A stretch of 64,000 nt of DNA from positions 434,001 to 498,000 of the forward strand of contig CAWIMY010000002.1 in assembly GCA_963837355.1 (NCBI GenBank), given 5' to 3'. Below the pieces are notes generated by a model. The model saw only the letters and a program-made list of their open reading frames with translations, ran no database searches and was not told the DNA's origin. The position numbers and the translations under genes were made by a program. The DNA comes from Aureispira sp963837355. Lineage in GTDB: Bacteria > Bacteroidota > Bacteroidia > Chitinophagales > Saprospiraceae. Shown here piece by piece: positions 1 through 8,925 of this stretch. The first letter of the stretch is position 1, and each line of letters begins with the position of its first letter.

Positions 1-49
1 TCCTAAATTTTGCTAGTGCGCTTAATACTCTAGCCTTCTACTATTAGAA

Positions 50-487
50 ATGATAACATTACACTATTTAATTTACACTAGCATAAGAAGCCTTGATTGT
101 GGGGAAAAAGACATTCAAGACATTCTAAAAGTTGCCAAAACATTTAATCAGTCTGCCCAAATTACAGGTGTTTTAGCCCATACCAACCGCCATTTCATGC
201 AGTACGTGGAAGGCCTTTCTGATGCTCTTATTACTTTATTTGATAAAATAAAAAAAGATCCTCGGCATACTGATATTATATTGTGCTATTTTTCGCCGCT
301 CGAAAAACGGACTTTCCCAAGTTGGCAAATGGGGTACAAGGATTTAGAAGGAGGGGATTTTCAACTAAGGAGCAATCCTACTGTCAAGGAGAAAGAGGCT
401 TTTGAGCAGCTTATCAATGATAATTTCCATGCAAATTGCTTTGACACCCATGAAAATGTGTTGGAAGTTTTAAAACTATTCCTATAG
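50..487 (+). CDS. BLUF-domain blue-light sensor
   Basis: A 145-residue protein made of a single BLUF (FAD-binding blue-light sensing) domain. The residues that define the family are present: Tyr9 in the first strand (LIYTS), Asn33 and the ITG turn at 38-40, Gln51 in HFMQYVEG, and Trp92/Met94 in FPSWQMGY. In BLUF proteins Tyr and Gln rearrange hydrogen bonds to the flavin after light absorption. There is no fused output domain, so it is a short BLUF protein that must act through a partner, which is not evident next door. The gene is AT-rich and alone; a short GC hairpin with a T run follows it. The family assignment is firm; the output is unknown. Confidence 0.9.
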   Translation: MITLHYLIYTSIRSLDCGEKDIQDILKVAKTFNQSAQITGVLAHTNRHFMQYVEGLSDALITLFDKIKKDPRHTDIILCYFSPLEKRTFPSWQMGYKDLEGGDFQLRSNPTVKEKEAFEQLINDNFHANCFDTHENVLEVLKLFL

Positions 488-544
488 TTGATCTTTGTTT
501 GTGGCGACCATTTATTGCTCTAGAGCTGTTAAAGTAGGTTAAGG

Positions 545-566
545 GCAGGCCGTTTGCCTGCTTTTT
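545..566 (+). terminator. Rho-independent terminator after the BLUF gene
   Basis: A 6-bp GC-rich stem (545-550 with 556-561), 5-nt loop, then five T. It lies about 60 bases past the BLUF stop codon and before the next gene on the same strand. Confidence 0.6.
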
Positions 567-697
567 GTTCTATTTTGTTAGCAGTACTACTCAATTGGAA
601 ACAATTTTGCCCCTAACCTGGCACAACCATCGGTTGTTCTTTTAGAAGCGTCTTCTAAAGAGGGTTATCCGTTTACCCACCAACACAAACTATTATT

Positions 698-1990
698 ATG
701 AAACACTTTTTTCTATGTTTAAGCCTTTGCTTGGGGCTGCTCTACCAGAGTCATGCACAAGGGTATATCGTTCTACCAATGGACGATAACCAAAGTAACC
801 ACATGAAAGCTTATGGGATTACCTATCAAGTACTGGCGGCTAAACAAGAAGCATATTGGCTGCTCAATTATCAAGGAGGTAGTTTTGCTTTTCAATACAA
901 CGATGTCTTTAAGAAGGAATGTATCCGTCGTGGCGTAACTTACAAAGTTATTCCGACAGCCTCTTTTAATAGTATTCTCAACGAAATCAATGACCCACAG
1001 GTCAATATGGAGGCGATGAAGCTAGAAGTAGCCCCTAAAATTGCGGTGTATAGCCCTACCGTAAATGTGCGGGGGCAAGAAGTGCAACCGTGGGATGATG
1101 CGGTTACCTTGGTATTGACTTATGCCGAAATTCCTTACGATTTGATCTATGATGATGAGGTTTTAGACGGCAAACTCAACGAATATGATTGGGTACACTT
1201 GCACCACGAAGATTTTACAGGACAATTCGGAAAATTCTTTGCTAGTTACAGCAACCAAAAATGGTACAAAGACCACGTGCGCGGGATGGAAATACTAGCG
1301 GAGAAACACGGTTTTAAGAAGGTCTCTCAACTCAAACTAGCGGTTGTTAAGAAGATCCGTGAATTTGTAGCAGGTGGTGGATTTATGTTTGCCATGTGTT
1401 CCGCTACGGACACTTATGACTTAGCCTTGGCTGCTGACGGAGTAGATATTTGTGACTATATGTACGACGGTGATGCGCCTGACCCACAGGCACAGTCGAA
1501 GTTGAATTATGACAATACCTTTGCTTTTAAAGACTTTGACTTAGTGCGCGATCCGCTCAAGTATGAATTTTCTACGATTGATGCCTCGCCCTTAACTTCT
1601 CCACCAAGACGAATTAAAGATGAAGTAGATTATTTTACCCTCTTTGATTTTTCGGCTAAGTGGGATCCCGTTCCTTCTATGTTGACACAATCACACACCC
1701 GTACCATCAAGGGATTTATGGGGCAGACAACTGCTTTTAGAAAAGGGGTCATCAAGTCGAATGTATTAATCTTAGGAGAAAACAAACCCGCTAACGAAGC
1801 GCGCTATATCCACGGCACGTTCCAAAAAGGCTTTTGGAGTTTTTACGGGGGGCACGATCCTGAGGATTATCGCCATTACGTACACGACCCAGCAACAGAT
1901 TTAGAGCTGCACAAACAATCGGCAGGTTATCGACTCATTCTTAATAACGTCTTGTTTCCTGCGGCCAAAAAGAAACCTAGAAAGACCTAA
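698..1990 (+). CDS. Secreted glutamine-amidotransferase-like protein (family often labelled asparagine synthetase B)
   Basis: 430 residues with a clear N-terminal signal peptide ending near SHAQG (about residue 21), so it is exported. Homologues across Bacteroidota carry the name asparagine synthetase B, but I see neither an N-terminal catalytic Cys nor a PP-loop SGGxDSS motif. Instead residues ~225-240 (GGGFMFAMCSATDTYD) resemble the nucleophile-elbow region of class I glutamine-amidotransferase/ThuA-like folds, with a Cys in the elbow, and a late YGGHDPEDY segment supplies a possible His. I therefore call the fold, not a reaction. It stands alone with its own downstream hairpin. The family resemblance is good; the function is not known. 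Confidence 0.6.
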   Translation: MKHFFLCLSLCLGLLYQSHAQGYIVLPMDDNQSNHMKAYGITYQVLAAKQEAYWLLNYQGGSFAFQYNDVFKKECIRRGVTYKVIPTASFNSILNEINDPQVNMEAMKLEVAPKIAVYSPTVNVRGQEVQPWDDAVTLVLTYAEIPYDLIYDDEVLDGKLNEYDWVHLHHEDFTGQFGKFFASYSNQKWYKDHVRGMEILAEKHGFKKVSQLKLAVVKKIREFVAGGGFMFAMCSATDTYDLALAADGVDICDYMYDGDAPDPQAQSKLNYDNTFAFKDFDLVRDPLKYEFSTIDASPLTSPPRRIKDEVDYFTLFDFSAKWDPVPSMLTQSHTRTIKGFMGQTTAFRKGVIKSNVLILGENKPANEARYIHGTFQKGFWSFYGGHDPEDYRHYVHDPATDLELHKQSAGYRLILNNVLFPAAKKKPRKT

Positions 1991-2017
1991 TAATTAACAC
2001 TATAGTAAAAAATACGG

Positions 2018-2050
2018 TGCCCGTTTTCCAAGCGAAGATGGGCATTTTTT
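2018..2050 (+). terminator. Probable terminator
   Basis: Short inverted repeat (TGCCC at 2018-2022 with GGGCA at 2040-2044), followed directly by six T. The loop is long and the stem imperfect, so moderate support only. Confidence 0.45.
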
Positions 2051-2182
2051 GTGGTAGCTTGCCAGCAATAGCAGCCTACTCTTAAAAATTCATCTTACAA
2101 AATAGGGCAAACAAAGGGGGATGTCTTATTTTGTGCCCATTCAAGCCTGCCCCCATTCAGGCAGACCATTAATTCTCCACCA

Positions 2183-4195
2183 ATGTCTATTAGAGCTTAT
2201 TTTTCTATTACGCTGCTTTTGCTGTTTACCATTGCTTGCAAAAAAAATACCATTACAGTCAAGAGCGCGATCAATGTCGATTTAGAAGACGCTGTTATTC
2301 AACAAATTTTTAATTTTCAAAATAAGCGCGATAGCAAAGCGCTCCTCTCTTATCTAACAGTCGAGAATCCGACCCACCGCTACTTGGCGGCGATGGCCTT
2401 TGGCTCCGTACAGGACACTGCTGCCATTGACAACTTGGTCAATTTGCTAAAAGATGATTACGAGGAAGTGCGCGCCGCCGCTGCTTATGCCTTGGGGCAA
2501 ACAGGTAACCAAGCCGCTGCTGCTCCTTTGGCGGAAGCTTTTGGTATGGACTCTTCTCGAATGGTGCAAGCCAGTATTTTGGAGGCCATTGGCCGTTGTG
2601 GTACAGAAGAGCACTTGAAATATATGTCGGTGGCGCGGCCCTATCCCATTCAGGATAGTATTTTATTAGAAGGACAAGCCGCCGCGATTTATCGGTTTGC
2701 GCTGCGTGGTTTGGTTCACCGAGAGGGCACCACTAAAATCATGAATGATTTTATGGCCAACTCCCTAATTTCTTCTAAAGCGCGGTTTATGGCGGCGCAT
2801 TATTTGGCTAGAACGAAAGATTTGGACTTGACTGGTTATGAGAATGTCTTGATTAATAATGTGACCGAGGAAGAAGATCCCAATACGCGGATGGCCTTGG
2901 TTAGTGCATTAGCGAAAAGCAAAACTCCACGCGCCTTAGCAAAACTACGACAACTTTACGACAACGAAGAAGACTATCGAGTGCGCTGTAACTTGGTGCG
3001 TGGGCTGCAACACTTTGCTTATGATTCGGTCAAAACATTGGCCTTTTCTGCCTTGCAGGACAGCAGCTTACATGTCCAACTCGTTGCAGCGGGGTATTTG
3101 CAATTTAATGGTACCGATGCCGATGCGGGTAAGTATTATGAGCGTGGGCTGGAACATCCTAATTGGGAAGTACGGGCGACCTTATTGGGTGCAGCGTTGC
3201 GCAATTTGTCTTATTTCAAAACAAAAACTAAAGGCTTTTTTAGTAGCAAAATTATCAGCTTGTACCGCAGTTCCGACAATTTGTACGAAAAATCAGTGTT
3301 GTTGACTCAACTGGGCAATTATTCTTGGAATTATCGTTTCTTAGCTGGAGAGATTTTTCCCGCCGCTGACACTATCAAAATTCCAGAAATCATTCGCTCT
3401 AGTGGGATGGTTGGATTAGTCAACTTGCGGGAGGCAGAGAATTACAACAAAGAACTGGGCTTGTCTAGAGAGCGGATAACCACCGAAATTAATACCTTAA
3501 TAAAACGCGCCATAGAAGAAGGTGATCCTGCCATGCAAGCCATTGCCGCTGGTTTTCTAACCAATGAAGAGCAAAATTTCAAAGAAGTATTTACCGATTT
3601 TCAGTTCTTAAAAACAGCACAAAACCGCTTGTCGCTACCTAGTGATTTGGAAACATATCTAGGCTTACAGCGCGCCATAGACTTTTTGGCTGGCAATAAA
3701 GAAACACCTGCGGTACGTTCGACGGCCTTTACAGAAATCGACTGGCCACTTATTCGCGTACTCAAAGATAAACCAACCCTTACAATGCGTACGAATAAAG
3801 GGGCAATTGTGTTAGAATTACAACCCGAAGCCGCTCCTGCTACGGTCACGCAATTTGTCCAATTAGCAAAAGCGAAATACTACGATAATAAGTTTTTCCA
3901 TCGGGTTGTCCCTAATTTTGTGGCGCAAGGCGGCTGTTCTAGAGGCGATGGCTGGAGTAGTTTTAATATCACGGTCGCTTCTGAATTTAGCAAAAATCTC
4001 AACTACCACGACGAGGGTTGGGTGGGAATGGCCTCTGCGGGCAAGGATACGGAGAGTGCTCAGTTTTTCATTACCCATTCTCCTACGCCGCATTTAGATG
4101 GGCATTATACCATTTTTGCGAAAGTGGTTAAAGGAATGGATGTTGTACACAATTTGCACCTTGGTGACCGTATTATTGGGGTAGATATTAACTAA
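2183..4195 (+). CDS. HEAT-repeat lipoprotein with C-terminal cyclophilin (peptidyl-prolyl isomerase) domain
   Basis: 670 residues. An N-terminal hydrophobic stretch ends in a lipobox (LLFTIAC, Cys19), so it should be lipid-anchored in the envelope. Residues ~60-330 are HEAT-like helical repeats, with recurring patterns such as DDYEEVRAAAAYALG and HPNWEVRATLLGAALRN. The last ~150 residues are a cyclophilin: TNKGAIVLELQPEAAP, the active-site FHRVVPNFVAQGG with its Arg and Phe, SAQFFIT, and HLDGHYTIFAKV. The Trp that binds cyclosporin in human CypA is His here, as in many bacterial cyclophilins. It likely assists folding of periplasmic or outer-membrane proteins, with the HEAT part as a docking scaffold (inference). 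It has no obvious operon partner. Confidence 0.88.
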   Translation: MSIRAYFSITLLLLFTIACKKNTITVKSAINVDLEDAVIQQIFNFQNKRDSKALLSYLTVENPTHRYLAAMAFGSVQDTAAIDNLVNLLKDDYEEVRAAAAYALGQTGNQAAAAPLAEAFGMDSSRMVQASILEAIGRCGTEEHLKYMSVARPYPIQDSILLEGQAAAIYRFALRGLVHREGTTKIMNDFMANSLISSKARFMAAHYLARTKDLDLTGYENVLINNVTEEEDPNTRMALVSALAKSKTPRALAKLRQLYDNEEDYRVRCNLVRGLQHFAYDSVKTLAFSALQDSSLHVQLVAAGYLQFNGTDADAGKYYERGLEHPNWEVRATLLGAALRNLSYFKTKTKGFFSSKIISLYRSSDNLYEKSVLLTQLGNYSWNYRFLAGEIFPAADTIKIPEIIRSSGMVGLVNLREAENYNKELGLSRERITTEINTLIKRAIEEGDPAMQAIAAGFLTNEEQNFKEVFTDFQFLKTAQNRLSLPSDLETYLGLQRAIDFLAGNKETPAVRSTAFTEIDWPLIRVLKDKPTLTMRTNKGAIVLELQPEAAPATVTQFVQLAKAKYYDNKFFHRVVPNFVAQGGCSRGDGWSSFNITVASEFSKNLNYHDEGWVGMASAGKDTESAQFFITHSPTPHLDGHYTIFAKVVKGMDVVHNLHLGDRIIGVDIN

Positions 4196-4338
4196 TACAG
4201 CGTATTAGCAGGCATTTTTAAAAGAGCTAACAACCATTTAAGGTCGGTATTGTTGCAGTTGTTAGTCTTGAATTACTCGAAGGCTAACTACTGTAATTTA
4301 TTTTATTGTATCCTAATTGACCATAAGAATTAAAACAC

Positions 4339-4941
4339 ATGGGTTCTAATATTCACCCCATTCACGACCGCTTATTACAGCGAGCTGATCGAGAAGTTTT
4401 TTTGCAACAGCATAGTCGCGCCTTGTGGTTGACAGGATTGTCAGGCTCTGGCAAGAGCACCATTGCACAGCATTTAGAGCGCCGTTTGTACAACGAAGGC
4501 TTTTTTGCACAAGTGCTGGATGGGGACAACATTCGCTCGGGCATCAATAGCGATTTAGGTTTTGCCGCAGAAGATCGCGCGGAAAACATTCGCCGCATTG
4601 CAGAAGTTGCCAAGCTTTATACCCACAGTGGGGTGATTACCATTAATTCTTTCATTAGCCCAACAATAGAGAGCCGTCAAGTAGCCCAAAATATCATTGG
4701 TGCAGACAACTTTATTGAAGTATATATCAACACCCCTTTGGAAGTCTGCGAAGCGCGGGATGTCAAAGGTTTATACAAGAAAGCTAGAGCAGGCGAAATC
4801 AAGCAATTTACAGGAATCGACGCGCCGTATGAAGCGCCAAAGCAACCCGATTTGGAAGTACAGACCGCCAATCAAAGCATAGAGGAGTCTGTCGCCGTTA
4901 TTTTTGATTATCTATTACCAATTATTACTAGTAAAAAATAG
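4339..4941 (+). CDS. cysC: Adenylyl-sulfate kinase (APS kinase)
   Basis: 200 residues, the normal length for CysC. Walker A GLSGSGKST is at residues 33-41, followed by the family motifs LDGDNIRSGINSDLGF, EDRAENIRR, the FISPTIESR loop, and VCEARDVKGLYKKARAGEIKQFTGIDAPYE. It phosphorylates APS to PAPS in the cytoplasm using ATP. It precedes cysD and cysN on the same strand, so the three genes together perform sulfate activation. No PAPS reductase or sulfite reductase is in the window, so the fate of PAPS (assimilation or sulfation) cannot be decided here. Confidence 0.95.
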   Translation: MGSNIHPIHDRLLQRADREVFLQQHSRALWLTGLSGSGKSTIAQHLERRLYNEGFFAQVLDGDNIRSGINSDLGFAAEDRAENIRRIAEVAKLYTHSGVITINSFISPTIESRQVAQNIIGADNFIEVYINTPLEVCEARDVKGLYKKARAGEIKQFTGIDAPYEAPKQPDLEVQTANQSIEESVAVIFDYLLPIITSKK

Positions 4942-5115
4942 AAAGGGGTTTCCTATCGCTTAGCATAGAGGACAAATCTATCGCTGCTGATCTTCCCTTC
5001 TCCACCATTTATATATCGTATACGCCTTCCGGGCATCTATTCTATTAACACTAAGAGCTAGCTAGAGCTTATTGATAAAAGCCTGATAGCAGCTATCTCG
5101 TACAATTTTCACTAT

Positions 5116-6027
5116 ATGTACCACCACTTAAGCCACTTGAAAGAGTTGGAAGCAGAATCCATTTTCGTTATTCGTGAGGTAGCCGCTCAATTTGAGAAGC
5201 CTGTTCTTATGTTTTCGGGTGGAAAGGATTCTATTTTGATGACTTACTTGGCGCAAAAGGCGTTTTATCCTGCTAATATTCCCTTCTCTTTACTTCATGT
5301 AGATACGGGACATAATTTTCCTGAAACCATCAAATTTCGCGATGAATTAGTGGAACGCTTAGGCGTGAAACTCATTGTTGGCTCTGTACAAGAGGCCATT
5401 GATTCGGGTATGGTAACGGAGGAAAAAGGCTTTAATGCCAGTAGAAATGGCTTGCAAACAGCTGTTTTATTGGATGAATTAGAAAAAGGCCAGTTTGACG
5501 CGGCTATGGGAGGTGCCCGTCGCGATGAAGAAAAAGCCCGCGCCAAAGAACGTTTCTTCTCTCACCGAGATGAGTTTGGCCAGTGGGATCCCAAAAACCA
5601 ACGTCCAGAATTGTGGAACATCTTCAACGGCAAAAAGCAGTTTGGAGAGCATTTCCGTATTTTCCCTATTAGTAACTGGACAGAATTGGATGTATGGCAA
5701 TACTTAGCCAAAGAAAAGGTAGACTTACCCGACTTGTATTTGGCCAAAGAACGCGAGTGCTTTGAGCGCAACGGCGTTGTTTTAGCCGCCAATAAGGAGT
5801 ACATCAATATGCGCCCCGAAGAAGAAGCATCCATCAGCAAACGCATGATCCGTTTCCGTACTATTGGAGATATGACTTGTACAGGAGCCGTTTACTCGGA
5901 GGCGGATAGCTTGGAAAAAGTAGTCGCCGAAGTAGCTTCTACACGCGTGACAGAGCGTGGCGGTCGTTCAGACGACAAGCGTTCAGAAACAGCTATGGAA
6001 GACCGCAAAAAGCACGGTTATTTCTAG
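5116..6027 (+). CDS. cysD: Sulfate adenylyltransferase subunit 2
   Basis: 303 residues, full length. The PP-loop ATP pyrophosphatase motif SGGKDS is at 34-39, followed by LLHVDTGHNFPETI and the conserved AAMGGARRDEEKARAKER and RIFPISNWTELDVWQY blocks; the C-terminal GGRSDDKRSETAMEDRKKHGYF-type tail is intact. CysD makes APS from ATP and sulfate when driven by the CysN GTPase. It lies 174 bases after cysC and 80 bases before cysN, all on the plus strand; an operon is likely, though the gaps are wide enough for internal promoters. Confidence 0.96.
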   Translation: MYHHLSHLKELEAESIFVIREVAAQFEKPVLMFSGGKDSILMTYLAQKAFYPANIPFSLLHVDTGHNFPETIKFRDELVERLGVKLIVGSVQEAIDSGMVTEEKGFNASRNGLQTAVLLDELEKGQFDAAMGGARRDEEKARAKERFFSHRDEFGQWDPKNQRPELWNIFNGKKQFGEHFRIFPISNWTELDVWQYLAKEKVDLPDLYLAKERECFERNGVVLAANKEYINMRPEEEASISKRMIRFRTIGDMTCTGAVYSEADSLEKVVAEVASTRVTERGGRSDDKRSETAMEDRKKHGYF

Positions 6028-6107
6028 CGGCAGTATCCTTCTTTTCATCCATTTTAAAATAAGTCGTCCAAGGAACCAAAAGTACCTCGGATACTAGATA
6101 GCAGATT

Positions 6108-7388
6108 ATGACACAACAAGATATCAAAAATAAAAAAGGTAAAAAGACAGAATTGCTTCGCTTCACTACAGCAGGTAGTGTCGACGATGGTAAGAGTACG
6201 TTGATTGGCCGTTTATTATACGATAGTAAATCCATTTTTCAAGATCAATACGACTTGATTAAGGAAACTAGTGAGCGCCGAGGCGAAGAAGGCGTTAACT
6301 TGGCGCTGTTTACCGATGGCCTCAAAGCAGAGCGCGAACAAGGCATTACCATTGATGTCGCTTATCGCTACTTTGCCACGCCCAAACGCAAGTTCATTAT
6401 TGCGGATACTCCTGGCCACGTAGAATATACGCGTAACATGGTTACGGGTGCCTCTACAGCCAACGCCGCCTTGATTTTGATCGATGCGCGACATGGGGTA
6501 GTGGAGCAAACACGCCGCCACTCGTTTATCGCTTCGCTCTTGCAAATTCCCCACTTAATCGTCTGTATTAACAAGATGGATTTGGTGGATTTCAGTGAAG
6601 ATGTCTATGATGAGATCAAAGAGGATTTTCAAAAATTTGCGGCGAAGTTGGACATCAACGATGTGGATTTTATTCCAATTTCTGCCTTGCTAGGAGACAA
6701 CGTGGTCAACAAATCGGAGAACATGCCTTGGTATGGTGGTTCTACCTTGTTGTACTCGTTGGAGAATGTACACATTGCCAGCGATCACAATTTCATTGAT
6801 TGTCGCTTTCCCGTACAAACGGTGATCCGTCCCCACACCGATGAATACCACGATTATAGAGGCTATGCAGGCCGTGTAGCAGGTGGTATTTTCAAAAAAG
6901 GAGACAAAGTTACCGTTCATCCTTCTGGTTTTACCTCTAAGATCGCAAAAATTGATACCTTTGATGGAGAGATTGATAAAGCCTATGCGCCTATGTCCGT
7001 TACCCTCTTGTTAGAAGACGACATTGATATTAGCCGTGGCGATATGATTGTTCGGGAGAATAACCAAGCACGCGTTACGCAAGATTTAGAAGTGATGGTC
7101 TGCTGGTTTAATGGCACGCCCCTCAAATTACGCGGCAAATACACCGTGTTGCACACTACGAAAGAAGTCCGTTGCATCATCAAAGACATTCGCTACAAAC
7201 TCAATGTCAATACCTTGAACCGCAACGAAGAAGATAAAAATATTGGTATGAACGACATCGCGCGCGTTGTTATTCGCACTACCAAACCGTTATTTGTTGA
7301 TTCTTACCGCAAAAACCGCATCACTGGTGCGTTGATTTTTGTGGACGAAGGGACCAACGAAACGGTAGGCGCAGGTATGATTATTTAA
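6108..7388 (+). CDS. cysN: Sulfate adenylyltransferase subunit 1 (GTPase)
   Basis: 426 residues with EF-Tu-type GTPase motifs: G1 GSVDDGKST (23-31), G2 region EREQGITIDVAYRYF, G3 DTPGHVEYTRNM, G4 NKMDLVD. The C-terminal half holds the two beta-barrel domains of the family. Its GTP hydrolysis powers CysD. Length fits a stand-alone CysN rather than the CysN-CysC fusion, in agreement with the separate cysC upstream. A strong terminator follows 50 bases after the stop, closing the sulfate activation group. Confidence 0.96.
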   Translation: MTQQDIKNKKGKKTELLRFTTAGSVDDGKSTLIGRLLYDSKSIFQDQYDLIKETSERRGEEGVNLALFTDGLKAEREQGITIDVAYRYFATPKRKFIIADTPGHVEYTRNMVTGASTANAALILIDARHGVVEQTRRHSFIASLLQIPHLIVCINKMDLVDFSEDVYDEIKEDFQKFAAKLDINDVDFIPISALLGDNVVNKSENMPWYGGSTLLYSLENVHIASDHNFIDCRFPVQTVIRPHTDEYHDYRGYAGRVAGGIFKKGDKVTVHPSGFTSKIAKIDTFDGEIDKAYAPMSVTLLLEDDIDISRGDMIVRENNQARVTQDLEVMVCWFNGTPLKLRGKYTVLHTTKEVRCIIKDIRYKLNVNTLNRNEEDKNIGMNDIARVVIRTTKPLFVDSYRKNRITGALIFVDEGTNETVGAGMII

Positions 7389-7437
7389 GCTGTACTTGCT
7401 GTCTGTCAGACACACACTTTTACACTATTAGAACGCG

Positions 7438-7480
7438 AAAACCGAGTCTGCCCTTTGGGTAGCTCGGTTTTGCCTTTTTT
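7438..7480 (+). terminator. Rho-independent terminator after cysN
   Basis: A perfect 9-bp stem (7438-7446 with 7463-7471) with a 16-nt loop and a TGCC-T6 tail. It sits between cysN and the convergent toxin-antitoxin genes and may serve both directions, as the left arm begins with an A run. Confidence 0.8.
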
Positions 7481-7497
7481 AGGGGAGCGTGTTTTGT

Positions 7498-8040
7498 CTA
7501 AAGGTGTTTGAGGTAGAAGGCGTGGGTGTAATCAATGATTTCGTTGTTGGCTTGGTGGGCTTGCCAGGCTTGTTCTTCGTGGGAGAGGTTGATGATTTGT
7601 TGGAGACTAGTGTATTGGAAGGTCTTTGATACGGTTTCTGCAATGCGTTGTTCTAACTCTGTTAAGACATTTGTCTCCATAATGTGCGGCTCTACACGGT
7701 ATTGATAAACTATATGTTCGTGCTCGACAGCGACTGTTCGTAGTGCAATCTGTTCTTCAAAGTTGAGGTATTCGTACCAAGAAGCACCAGCCATCGGAAC
7801 GGGTCCTATCTTCGTCGCCCGATAAGATAGACCAGAAATAGAGCAACCTGTTTGCTGATAGTAGCTAAAATCAGCATAGAACAGTAGCTTGTCTAGTTTA
7901 GCCGTAATGGGCTGCTGTTGCAGCGCAAAGTAGTTAATTAGCGCTGCAAGTTTCTTGGGCGAAAGTAGTCTATAACCGACTTTCTTAGAAGGGGAGCGAG
8001 TTACGATGGTTGGGTAGAAGACAAAGGAGGAGTTTTTTTT
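7498..8040 (-). pseudogene. Panacea (SocA/DUF4065) half of an HTH-Panacea antitoxin, out of frame with its N-terminal half
   Basis: Reading the minus strand from about 8040 to 7498 gives an open frame beginning after the A run and continuing through SPKKLAALINYF, KLDKLLFYADFSYYQQTG, SISGLSYRATKIGPVP, MAGASWYEYL and ending LSHEEQAW...IIDYTHAFYLKHL. These are the hallmarks of the Panacea/DUF4065 antitoxin domain, normally fused behind an MqsA-like HTH domain in one protein of about 340 residues. The HTH part (8001-8507) is in a frame one base off. A -1 shift at the nine-A run (8033-8041 as T on the plus strand) would restore a single 336-residue protein. The first ATG in this frame is at 7794, inside the domain, so independent translation is unlikely to give a whole domain. 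It could be sequencing error, a real mutation, or slippage. Confidence 0.75.
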
Positions 8041-8507
8041 TCTGCCGTTGCGACCGCAATAGCTTCCACTTCTTGTAACTGCTTTAAAATTTGCTGCTGC
8101 TTTTTCTCGCTAATGTTGCTGGAAGATTCTACTAGCTCTCTAAAATTAGCAGGGTTACGAATTAACTGTAATAATCGTCCGTTAGAACGACTAGGGACTT
8201 GTCCTTTTTCATACTGCGCATAGGTGTTCGCTCCAAACCCTAGGATCTCTGCCATATCAGCGCTGGAGACTTGGTATGTTTCTCTCCATCCAATTATTTC
8301 CTCTGTAGAGGGAATATTGTACTTGTGTCTGTATTCCCTGTAGATTTGGTTGATGGTTATATCATCCAAATCATCAGTAGTTACCTCTTCTTTGGTATCT
8401 TCACAGTAGTAAAAATGCGCTATTGTAGAGAACTCTTCTCCTCTAAACGTCATTACTTCCCGCTGTTTTTTCAATTCCATCTCTTTACCCGTGAAAGGAC
8501 TTTTCAT
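8001..8507 (-). CDS. MqsA-like HTH antitoxin, N-terminal half of the HTH-Panacea antitoxin
   Basis: 168 residues from an ATG at 8507. It opens KSPFTGKEMELKK and has YYCEDTKEE, a degenerate form of the N-terminal zinc-ribbon region, then INQIYREYRHKYNIPSTEEI and a helix-turn-helix typical of MqsA/SocA-type antitoxins: WRETYQVSSADMAEILGFGANTYAQYEKGQVPS. The last ~20 residues after EKK are low-complexity and not family-like because the frame has slipped at the nine-A run; the true continuation is the Panacea domain in the next frame. The gene starts 10 bases after the stop of the upstream toxin gene, the toxin-first order seen in mqsRA. It should repress the operon through the inverted repeat upstream (inference). 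Confidence 0.8.
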   Translation of the reverse strand: MKSPFTGKEMELKKQREVMTFRGEEFSTIAHFYYCEDTKEEVTTDDLDDITINQIYREYRHKYNIPSTEEIIGWRETYQVSSADMAEILGFGANTYAQYEKGQVPSRSNGRLLQLIRNPANFRELVESSSNISEKKQQQILKQLQEVEAIAVATAEKKTPPLSSTQPS

Positions 8508-8517
8508 AGTTAATAAT

Positions 8518-8862
8518 TTAACGAAGTGGATAATTCATTGGATAATCTGCTATGTGGAAAGAAATACAAAGGCAGTTGTTCTGTTCTTCTTTCAATGTCA
8601 CTTTAATATAAATTTCTAAAGACTGTAATAGCGTACCAAACACCCAAACAGCTGTTCCGCCGTAATGATCTGGCAAAGGACCTGCTGAATAATTATTAGC
8701 CTCTAGGCTCAAAATAATTGGTGTTCTATCGCTTGCTTTCATCTGCAACATAAGCAATGTTTGAGAATTCTTATGGCGATTGATATAAGTAAGACCTTGT
8801 TTGGTTTTAATCTTATACCTCAACTGCTCTAAAAACACCTCAACTTCCTTTACTGTGGACAT
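8518..8862 (-). CDS. Putative MqsR-like toxin of a type II toxin-antitoxin pair
   Basis: I place the start at the ATG at 8862 (114 residues); the frame can be extended to a TTG at 8892, but that would lie in the presumed promoter. The protein contains RHKNSQTLLMLQM, LSLEANNYSAGPLPDH, TAVWVFGTLLQSLEIYIKVTL and the end CLCISFHIADYPMNYP. The DH...WVFG...EIYIKVT...ISFH arrangement resembles MqsR-type mRNA interferases and the small toxins that sit before HTH-Panacea antitoxins in Bacteroidota. It is followed after 10 bases by the antitoxin gene. Partner and order support a toxin; the RNase activity is inference by similarity only. Confidence 0.6.
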   Translation of the reverse strand: MSTVKEVEVFLEQLRYKIKTKQGLTYINRHKNSQTLLMLQMKASDRTPIILSLEANNYSAGPLPDHYGGTAVWVFGTLLQSLEIYIKVTLKEEQNNCLCISFHIADYPMNYPLR

Positions 8863-8899
8863 ATTCCAGTGGTATTTCAACGCTATAATCAACGTTATA

Positions 8900-8925
8900 G
8901 TTCTCTAATTGAGCAAAAAGAGAAC
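8900..8925. promoter_or_regulatory. Inverted repeat, candidate operator of the toxin-antitoxin operon
   Basis: GTTCTC at 8900-8905 and GAGAAC at 8920-8925 form a 6-bp inverted repeat with a 14-nt gap, 38 bases upstream of the chosen toxin start. A second pair, CTATAA (8883-8888) and TTATAG (8895-8900), lies next to it. HTH antitoxins of this kind usually autorepress through such palindromes. The rest of 8926-9155 shows no gene. Confidence 0.4.

Noticed and set aside
4261..4289. Hairpin between the cyclophilin gene and cysC as terminator
   Set aside because: A nine-pair stem with one wobble exists, but no T run follows it, so termination is not supported.
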